From Macrocystis pyrifera (lineage: Eukaryota; Sar; Phaeophyceae; Laminariales; Laminariaceae), in contig JASSKH010000037.1 of assembly GCA_031763025.1 (NCBI GenBank), positions 1,364,001 through 1,428,000 of the forward strand: a stretch of DNA of 64,000 nt, read 5' to 3'. Below the pieces are notes generated by a model, which was not told the DNA's origin, ran no database searches, and was given only the letters and a program-made list of their open reading frames with translations. Below, piece after piece: positions 56,901 through 64,000 of this stretch. The position numbers were made by a program, and so were the translations under genes. Position 1 is the stretch's first letter, and every line of letters begins with the position of its first letter.

Positions 56901-59782
56901 TTGTCTCAATCGAGGTTTTTTTCAGTCCTGTGTTGCCCTTAATTGAACCTGATAAGTAGTGCCTCTCACGGGTTGTTGCTGCTAGCCGTCAACTTCGAGT
57001 TCAAGAAAACATCTCGTGGGTCGTTTCTCGCTGCCACAAAAGGAGAGCGCCTCAAATTTCACGGGCTACGGTTGCTTGTGGGGAGCTGTATCTGTCCGCA
57101 AGCGGAGCGCAAACTTTCAGTTGGGCGTTGTTTTTTGTCTCGAACTGAGTCTTTCATTTACCAATTTCGACCACACTAGAATATCTTAAAGTCGAGGTAT
57201 AGACCTCTGCTGAGAAAGTGCGGGCGGCTGGTTTGGAGAGAATCACACGCCGCTGTAAATGAAACACGAAGCTGGTACACCGGCTTCGTGCTAAGACACA
57301 AATCAGCCGAGGGTTCAAAAGTAGCGTGTAAGAAACAATGGCGTAACTATCTGCACCGTAAATATATCTACAGACTGGAATCACACCCAAAAACTGAGCG
57401 GGGGGGTACTCATTTGTTGCGTGCCTTAGCCAATTGACCATTGATCACACATCCATTTCGAGGCGGAGCACCGTCCCTACTCCTAGTAGAGACACTCCCA
57501 ACAGTTGGGCCCCCTTTGTGTCGTTTTCATATAATACATTAAAAAAAAAATGCTAATCTCATCGCCTTCCTGTTTCGCCGCCTGTGGCCACCATCTATCT
57601 CCTAGGATGGCGATCGTTTTCTCGCTATCTAGTGTACGAAATTCATTCGTCTAATTTCCTTACCTTCTCTTCTAACAGATCCCGTTCCTCCTTTCACATT
57701 TCACATTCTCCCACCATGTGAGTTATAGTTTATATTGCTTCGCCACGAGGGCGCACCTGTGCATCTGCTTCCTCCTCCTCCGGGCTACTGGTATACCTCT
57801 TTCTTCTTTCTGGCAGACCCAGGCCCCCTACGCGAATTCGCAGTTTCAGCGTTTTCTCGAAGTCCATTGGGCCATGCAAGTACGTTGTCTTTCCTATCCC
57901 TTGTATTGCCCCTCCGTATTCCGCAAGTCCCTCTCCGCTTTCACCTTATTTCTTAGCGCTAGCCTTCCCTTCTTGCTATCCTTTCGTTTAGTTCTGTCTT
58001 TTACCCCTCCAAACTCATCGATGGACAGCGTATCTTCTTTTTGTAATGATGCTGCCACTGCGGTGCTTCCATGCCGGTACGGTGCTCCCGCGGTGCTGCT
58101 GCGATGCTGTCGTGGCTATCGCACGAGTGGGGCGCTTGGTTTCATCTTTTATCCTTCCATGCTTTCTCGACCACGCTATCCCACCTTATTCCAGCTCGCC
58201 CTTTCGTTACTTTCTCCCTACAACTTTACCAGCTATGGCTGGCAATCTCTTCTTTAGCATTGCCTTTTCTTTATATTGTCATTCCAACTTTATCGCGTCT
58301 CTTTTTGTCTTGTTCGGGTGCATTCCTAGTTCTTCTCTTGATACTGTATTACTCGTCGTACGTGAGCATCCTTGTGCTTTTTTAGCTGCTGTCGTCTGTA
58401 CTGCTTCCAGCTGTTTTGCATAACTTCGCGTTCCCTTCTCATCATTATCTTGCATATTCTAGCTTTGGTACGATCACACTCATCAGGATGCATCTCTTAA
58501 TCCTAGTGTCAAGGTGCGAGTCTGTTAGGGTCGCTTCCACCTTCCCTACATGTGCCTTGCCCTTTCCTATTAATACTATGTTCGCTATGTGTGCATCCCA
58601 AGAGCAGTATTATGAGGTCTCTACGCCAAGGTGCGGATGCTCGTCCACAATCGCTAATTCGTCTTCTCCCCACTTCCGCTTGAAAGTTGTCAGGTTCACA
58701 TTGTCTTCGTTCCATACAACTACTGCGCACTTCTTTTACGTTCGCCGCCACCTTCCATTTCCTGATGTATTCTAGCGCATTGTCTATTTATTTCTACAAT
58801 CCTTCGGGAGTTTCTGATATCCGCACGAAGCCATCCGCAAACATGAATCCTGACACCGTATTTTTCCCCGCAGTGACTCCCTGCTTTGCTGCTTCGACTG
58901 CTACTATCAAGTCGTTAATATATATCTTGAATAGGTTGGGTGACAACGTACATCCCTGTGCAACTCCTTGTAGAACATCAACATACTTCGATATTTCCCC
59001 GTCCATCGTCATAGCACTTCTCGCACACTCCGTCATATTTTTCATCATTCTCCACATACTTCCTCTGATCCCTATTTTTTCCCACAACTTTTTCCACGAC
59101 CCATGATTCCATACTGTGTCGCAGGCCTTTTTTTACATCTAAAAATAAACAGTGCCTTGTTAGCCCCGCGTCTTTCCTACCTTGGACTATCTTGCCCAAT
59201 GTGTACACGCGGTCTACGTAAGCTACGGGTGTGGCGTAAACCCTACTTGCCCTTAGCGTATTTGTTCTTCCTTCTCCATCATCGTTCTCTTTCGACCGTT
59301 GGAAATATTACAGAATGTTTGCCTACGGTGTTTGGTGACGATATCCCTCTATAGGTGACCGGGTGAGGCTTGTCTCCTTTCTGAAATAAGTTGATCACTA
59401 TTCCTGCTCTCCATTTTCGTCCCAAATCCCTCCCTCAGACGACGCCGCTACAGCCTTCCAGTTTATGGCCACAATTACAGTCAGCTTCGCGCTCGTCGTG
59501 GTGGCCATCGCGGCGTTTACGTCGCCTCCCACGACAGGCAAGCTCGGACTGGCTTTGGGGATAATGCTGGCAGTGTTCTCCTTGTTCCAGATGATCGCGT
59601 TCTCGCTTATGGCTGCCTTCGTCGCCGAAAGTGAGAATGGCATATTTCCTTCGATTCTATCTTTTGACGCTTGTTTTTTGCCGAAATATTATGGACGTTG
59701 GCGGTGGGGGTGTCTAATTTCTGCGCCGTGGGGTGTTGGCACCCCGCGATGGCGATGGCGATGGCGATGGCGATGGTGGTGG

Positions 59783-59817
<35 letters not shown>

Positions 59818-62800
59818 CTCACATGAACTCATCGCCACAATTAATGCAATGCATTCTGTGGTCGCAGGACAGGCTCCAACAACTCTGTCTGGAGTGGAAG
59901 AAGAATACCTCGGTAGAAACGAAAAACAAGCGAAGAATAATACATATGATACTGATGTACATCTACACCTCAGACAGAAACAAAAAAGTGAGGTCCGCGC
60001 ACGTGCGTATCAGGTACATGCGGTACGCTGTACAAGTCGCCATAGAAACCAAGAAGACCGCATACTACCCAGGAAGGAATCGAAAGGATGAAAAAAAACA
60101 ACTCGACGTCGAAAAATCGAAAGCGCAGTCGAAAAAAATCAAAAATCGAAAATGGAAGAAAAGTAATCAGTTCAAGCAAGAAAGCAAGAAAGGAAGAAAG
60201 GAAACACACAAGAGAGTGCGCAGATTTTCGCGGATTGTGGGTTCGCAAGCTACGCGAGGGGTGTAGAACAGAGATAAGAACCAAAAAAACACAAACATAC
60301 TTACTCCGCTATTAAGAACACCAGAGAAACAAAAAGGAAACCAATACTCGTATGATAGACTAAGAACGAAAAGAAAGACGACGAAGCAAACCAAAAAAGG
60401 AAAAGCAGACTGTACCAAAAAGCAAAAAGGAAGATACAGAAAGAGACACAAAGTGGGGCAAACGGGAAAAAAAGGAAAGAGGAGAAAAAAAAAAAAAAAA
60501 AAAAAGGAAGAAAAGAGACAAAAAAGGGCTCTGGGGGGGACAGATATTACGAAAGAGAGGCGCTGGTACCCGAACACGGCGACCTCGAGCACCACTACTG
60601 CGAGCAAAAAACGTACAGTACGTCAAAGCCGTTCATGCTATAAGACGATGTGGATGCTCCGCACTGTTTATACCAAAAAGTTAAATAGATATGAATAGCA
60701 GTACAGTATGCAAGCAGTAGGCGCCTCCATACTGCCGCTGTTTTCCGGGCCCTTTACGGGTCATGACCTGACCCGCGGGTCGGGATAGGATGCTGTCAAA
60801 TTTCATGGGTCGGGTCGGATCGGGTCGGGTCGGTTGAGGAGCAGGGTTCCGATCTAGATGTTGCACTCTGTTGCGCCAGCACATCATTTTCGGCGAAATC
60901 GCGCATAGTGCAACACGCGCCGCAACGTGTACTTTGCACAAACGGTGCAACGCGTTTCGCCTGGTTGGCGAAAAAATACTGCGGGGTTTTTTGCACCGCA
61001 GGCGAACATAACTTGTGGGCCTTTTTGTTTCGACCGTTACGAAACGACGTTCAGGCCGTTTTCGCTGGCATTTCAGTTTCTGATCAAAATAGTCGTACCA
61101 GCTGAATCGTACCAAATACAAGTGCACCAGCCATTTCTGGACAGAATGCAATTCGATAATGATATGGGCATTGTTTTGGTTTTCTAACACGGTTAAACGA
61201 TTCGGCATAGTGCACACTTGACCTGTTTTTCAGGCGTATTTTCATGCATATATCGCAAATATTTGCCCCCGGCAGCCACCGTCTTCCGGCTTATCGGGAA
61301 CCCTGGTCAGGATGTGTGCAATTTCTGGCGGGTCAAGTCAGGTCGGGTCAGCAGGTACACAAAGCATCACGGGTCGGGTCAGGTTGGGTCAGATTTAAAA
61401 ATCTGAAGATCTCACGAGTCGAGTCAGGCCACGGCCCGTGAAATACGGGTCATGTCGCGGGTCAGGCCGCCTTGATCCGCGAATTGGTCTCTGCTGGTCT
61501 GCGGGTAAGACCCGTAGATCCTACCCGTGGATTCGATGTTCCAAAAGTCACCGCTTCCTGCTCGAAGGCCTCTCTCGTGCCGATATGCCTTAGGCCGAAT
61601 AGTCAAACGCTATTAATACCATATACCGGTATGTTGTAGCATTTTCCACATCCACGAATACCCACTTGACATAAAGATTACCCTGGGCCGGGTAATCGAT
61701 CGATATTTTACCCCTCTAGCCCGGTAGATAACACCTTCACATTTAGCATCGTCGAGGACAGGGGGTTCGAATCTCACTTCGAACATTTCTTGTATAGAAA
61801 CGCTTGCGCGTGTGGTCCCTAAAAACACATCTCCCTGGTTCCCCAGGTATTGAAACGAAGCGGGTAGGTCAGCGTACGGCCGTATACGGTACCGACGCCC
61901 CAATGATCCCGCCGTTCAGAGGGGGGGAGAGTGTTATAAGGATTACCCTGGGCCGGGGAAATCGATCGATCCTTTACCCCTTAGCTCAGTAAGTATCGCC
62001 GGCACACACTGTCGCGAAGGTGCATTTACCTCAACAGTGCTCTCTGCGGGGTACAAAATTAAAGATTAAACTGTTTTCAATGTGTCGACCCGCGGGCTTG
62101 ATCCGCTGATCAAGCCCATCGGTGGGGAGAAAAAGCCTTAGGGGTCACGGTGACTCGACCCGCGACGTGTCCCATACATCACGGGTCGTACGGAGTCTGG
62201 CGGATCGGGTAAAGTCAGGAGGCGCTCATAATCTTATGGGTGGGGTCGGAAAGTTTTTCAATATAATGGGTCGAGTCGGGTCGGATTGGGTCTTGAGGTT
62301 TTCCAATACTCACGGATGGGGTCGAGTCAGATCGGGAAGTTTTCATAATATCACGGGTTGGTTCGGGTCGGGTCGGGTCGGGTCGGGCCAGATGTCGACA
62401 GTTGACGTTTTTCGAGTCTCGGGCTGGGTCACCCGACCCGACCCGACCCGACTCAGCCCGTGAGAGGTGACCCAATCCGTGACACGTGGAGAACACTGAA
62501 TGATTTCAGCACGATGAGGCCGCCCGCTGTGAGCGTCTCAACGAGGTACAACCGTGCGGTCATCCTTGAGCGCGATATTAGAGAGTCCCCGCTCCAGAAA
62601 CGCAGGCAGACGCGCTGTACCACGGCATGACCCCCCGCAACTGTACTGCTAAGCATTCTCACAACGATCACATTGACATATAATATAGTGTAGGTTTTGG
62701 CGCTTAAGTCGCAGCGTATCCGCAATATATATATATATATGGGTGTGCGATGATGCTTACTGGTGTAACCTATTATCGTTGGTTTGAGCAACGCGGTCGC

Positions 62801-63190
62801 TCCGGCTGCGCCCACAAGGTGGAGAACAAACGTTCTTGGTAGGCATCGATCGCCGAGAAGGACACAGCAGCAGTCGTTCCCTGGGTTGACCTTCATGACC
62901 CCACCCCCACACATTTGCCGATTTTCTGCCCTACCCTCCCTCTCGTGACGCCCCTTCTTCCTCAATGCGCCGCAGTCAACCATGCCTACGGGAACAACAC
63001 CGTCGAAGCTGGCCCCACTCTCGGCGTGGCAGTGGTGGCTTGGCTCCTAGGTCTTGCCGGCACCATCACCATCCTGGTACTGCGCTCACGTGCTACAAAC
63101 GACCATGAGGGTCCCTTCAGGAAGTTCATGTCTGGAGAAGGCAGCATGGCCGGAGGAGCTTCGGCGGGACACAATGTCTCGACGGTGTAA
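53820..63190 (+). CDS. Tetraspan membrane protein, claudin/amastin-like, copy 3 (exon A frame-shifted)
   Basis: Exons 53820-53986, 59439-59630 and 62976-63190 match copies 1 and 2 in borders and phase. Introns are 5452 and 3345 bp and hold a T-rich array, a LINE, GACCCG elements and a SINE. Exons B and C are open and well conserved: HDAATAFQ, SPPTTGKLGLALGIML, EAGPTLGVAVVAW, RSRATNDHEGPFRK. Loop 2 has the sequon N-N-T. Exon A is 167 bases, which is one base out of phase. Its first half reads VFWIYCGYWGTCLAT in one frame and its second half reads GTRC-x8-C-K in the next. The shift lies near 53903-53908, where GGGT stands in for the GCA of copy 1. Either this copy is a recent pseudogene or the base is a sequence error. 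Confidence 0.62.
54130..55260. repeat. T-rich degenerate tandem array
   Basis: Very T-rich on this strand. About three drifting units of roughly 300 bp share CTTTCTTTG or TACTTTGTCGTTT, a TCTCGATT-T-TC stretch, GACTGTTTTTCGA-TCTG and a T-run. It starts where copies 1 and 3 stop matching (GCTTGGTTTGGAC) in intron A-B of gene 3. Confidence 0.55.
55525..55795. repeat. Three tandem units of about 90 bp
   Basis: TCGTCAACTGGCGTAGTAAT at 55,527, 55,617 and 55,706. Each unit ends TTTCAGTTGATTGCAGC and differs by only a few bases. Confidence 0.95.
55962..56071. mobile_element. TA-flanked MITE, copy 8
   Basis: Same family, opposite orientation of the core relative to copies 6 and 7. It lies within intron A-B of gene 3. 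Confidence 0.9.
56520..56629. mobile_element. TA-flanked MITE, copy 9
   Basis: Same family, about 450 bp from copy 8 in the same intron and in the same orientation. Confidence 0.9.
56630..57395. other. No assigned gene; 91-residue ORF at 56,684-56,959
   Basis: The + frame MGNGFDNRSLQAMHNKKREK continues SGKYIIQATVDSQEFLLQAR and ends LIEPDK. It has no recognised family and lies inside intron A-B of gene 3, so it is probably chance or an element fragment. Confidence 0.2.
57400..59430 (-). mobile_element. 5'-truncated LINE with reverse-transcriptase core
   Basis: The minus strand encodes an RT core at 58,794-59,087: RSAMTMDGEISKYVDVLQG, VAQGCTLSPNLFKIYINDLI and GFMFADGFVRISETPEGL. The catalytic FADD box is FADG, so the second Asp is lost. 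The 5' side up to 59,430 still shows pieces of the RT N-terminal region. The C-terminal side includes the Cys-His region and a terminal C-tract (read as G at 57,400-57,406). Frame changes are frequent. It is the same family as 14,236-15,240. It lies in intron A-B of gene 3 and stops within about ten bases of exon B. Confidence 0.82.
59439..59630 (+). CDS. Copy 3 exon B: membrane spans 2 and 3
   Basis: A 192-base exon, acceptor TCCCTCAG, donor GAAA|GTGAGA, phase 1. It encodes DAATAFQFMATITVSFAL, SPPTTGK, then LGLALGIMLAVFSLFQ. It begins within about ten bases of the 5'-truncated end of a minus-strand LINE, so that insertion only just spared the acceptor. Confidence 0.75.
59735..59818. repeat. 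GATGGC and TGT microsatellites
   Basis: About five GATGGC hexamers followed by about twelve TGT trinucleotides, just behind exon B of gene 3. Confidence 0.95.
60070..60530. repeat. A-rich degenerate stretch
   Basis: Purine-rich, with AAAATCGAAA, GCAAGAAAGGAAGAAAGGAA and an A-run at 60,484-60,505. It resembles the reverse complement of the T-rich array at 54.1-55.3 kb in style. It lies in intron B-C of gene 3. Confidence 0.5.
60756..62505 (-). mobile_element. Composite GACCCG-type insertion G4 in intron B-C of gene 3
   Basis: Intron sequence common to genes 1, 2 and 3 runs AGTAGGCGCCTCC...TTTTC up to 60,755 and resumes at AGCACGATGAGGCC from 62,506. The 1.75 kb between is absent from genes 1 and 2. 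It starts GGGCCCTTTACGGGTCATGA, the family end in reverse, and contains CTCGAAGGCCTCTCTCGTGC (the family flank, reversed) near 61,565. A nested SINE (61,671-62,012) and a second GACCCG array (62,085-62,480) follow. TTTC at both ends may be the target duplication. Confidence 0.6.
61671..62012 (+). mobile_element. tRNA-headed SINE, family 2, copy b
   Basis: Same layout as copy a: GATTACCCTGGGCCGGGTAA at 61,677 and again at 61,941, GGGTTCGAATCTC between them, and CATCTCCCTGGTTCCCCAGG in the body. It is nested within the GACCCG insertion in intron B-C of gene 3. Confidence 0.8.
62976..63190 (+). CDS. Copy 3 exon C: membrane span 4 and C-terminal tail
   Basis: The acceptor CGCCGCAG gives split codon A + TC = Ile. 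It reads NHAYGNNTVEAGPTLGVAVV, AWLLGLAGTITIL, RSRATNDHEGPFRKFM and a short tail ending VSTV. The tail is shorter than in the other two copies. Confidence 0.75.
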
Positions 63191-63587
63191 CCGTTTCCAA
63201 TGCGCAATGGGGCGGGGCAAAGAAAAAGTAGGATTGCGCGCCTTGTGCGGGCTTGCAGCTTAAGTAATATTAGAATCACCGGCCGAAATTTGTAGGGGGT
63301 TTCGTCGAGTTTAGTATGACGGAATTCTCCTTGATACAAAGCAGGCATGATTCTCTGTGTTTTTTGCACGCAGGCTGGGTGCTGCTGTAGAACAGCGCCG
63401 GGCCCGTTTTCGCCCTGCCACTGTAATCCCTGCCATGCTGCATAGTCCCTGTAGATTGTATTGCTGTTGCCTCTTACAGTAGGATAGAAGCTGTGTATTG
63501 CGTGACTGCCAGGTGCTCGACCCAGCCATCGTTTGAATAATATCCTGCATAGGTCTCACCATTCGCCAAGGTTAGTACTCCGAGCAC
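63191..63587 (+). other. 3' flank of tetraspan gene 3
   Basis: Matches the gene 2 flank in order: GGGGCGGGGCAAAG near the stop, GGGGGTTTCGTCGAG versus GGGGTTTCATCGTGA, GGCTGGGTGCTG versus GGCTGGGTAGAAC, and AGTAGGATAGAAG versus GTGGAGGATAGAA. Confidence 0.55.
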
Positions 63588-63900
63588 CCGGTGGCTTGTT
63601 AGGTGGTCCGCGTGCCTACTGAGATCAATTTCGTGGGTTCAAGTATCACCGAGTACATACTTGTAAGGACTTTTTCTTGCATAAAAAAAAATAATTGGCG
63701 GAAAGCGGATGAGTCAGCTACTTCGATGAAAATCGACGAGCAGTGGGAATGCCGAACCCTATGCGCGACAAAAAATGAAGGCACGTACCGGGGGGGAGAA
63801 CGGACGACACCTGTGACCACGGCTTGTCCAGAAGACCGCTGAGGGTAAAACCTCATTCGAGTTAAGCTGGAAAGTGAAAGTGATGATTAAAATAAAAAAT
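63588..63900 (+). mobile_element. tRNA-derived SINE, family 1, copy c
   Basis: Nearly the same as copy a (GTGACCACGGCTTGTCCAGA, GGGTTCAAGTATCACCGAGT). It lies about 400 bp behind the stop of gene 3. Confidence 0.87.
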
Positions 63901-64000
63901 AATCAAGTTTCGGGTAGATGCCTGTATCTTATTGTACTAGTACTCGTGGTCGTTCTTGAATAATGGCACCCGCGTGCTGGTCCTCGGTGTGCTGTTGTTT

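Noticed and set aside
59465-60091. A 208-residue frame running through exon B of gene 3
   Set aside because: Only its first part is the conserved exon. After the shared GTGAG donor it runs into microsatellites and A-rich repeat sequence.

Overview
The window looks like nuclear DNA of a eukaryote. It has a very low density of long open frames, spliced exons with GT-AG borders, LINE reverse-transcriptase remnants, tRNA-headed SINEs, MITEs, an LTR element and many minisatellites. No rRNA, intact tRNA, operon or bacterial-type gene is visible. The LINE protein style at 21.8-22.9 kb reminds me of elements in brown algae and other stramenopiles. That assignment is from memory and only moderately likely.

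The only convincing host genes are three paralogous copies of one small membrane-protein gene on the + strand. The recognised exons lie at about 5.8-7.9 kb, 27.6-34.8 kb and 53.8-63.2 kb. Each copy has three matching exons (A, B, C). Both introns are phase 1 in every copy, and codons split across the junctions rejoin sensibly. The product has four hydrophobic spans, a Cys-x6-8-Cys pair in the first loop, an AAT-x-FQ motif entering span 2, a G-P-T-x-x-V-A-V-x-A-[WC] motif opening span 4, and a short polar tail. This layout matches the claudin/PMP22/amastin-like tetraspan superfamily. That placement is an inference from pattern, not from a search. Copies 1 and 2 read open through all three exons; copy 3 has a one-base shift inside exon A.

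The genes sit in a tandem segmental duplication. Flanking non-coding blocks recur in the same order: gene 1, block W (11.9 kb), block U (16.7-18.7 kb), gene 2, block W (42.4 kb), block U (49.2-50.8 kb), gene 3. Conserved intron ends and 3' flanks extend the homology. The A-B intron is about 0.74 kb in copy 1 but about 5.5 kb in copies 2 and 3, and those two have filled with different mobile DNA.

Layout: 0-1.2 kb minisatellite and GACCCG element; 2.5-2.9 kb a possible small secreted ORF; 4.5-7.9 kb gene 1; 7.9-10.5 kb MITEs and GAGTACTGGGC arrays inserted behind gene 1; 11.7-15.2 kb three inverted-repeat elements and a truncated LINE; 16.7-18.7 kb block U with two MITEs and a hAT-like element; 21.8-23.3 kb LINE and SINE; 27.6-35.3 kb gene 2 with GACCCG and CCGTC-type repeats in its first intron; 37.5-42.1 kb a TAACATAATGTTA-rich domain holding an LTR element, a SINE and a long-TIR element; 42.6-42.9 kb SINE; 46-47.1 kb tyrosine-recombinase remnant; 49.2-50.8 kb block U; 51.4-53 kb CCGTC repeats and a tetranucleotide array; 53.6-63.2 kb gene 3 with a T-rich array and a LINE in intron A-B and GACCCG/SINE insertions in intron B-C; 63.6-63.9 kb SINE.

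Splice sites, TIRs and duplications were read by eye. Exact ends are usually good to a few bases for exons, MITEs and LTRs, and to tens of bases for diffuse repeats.
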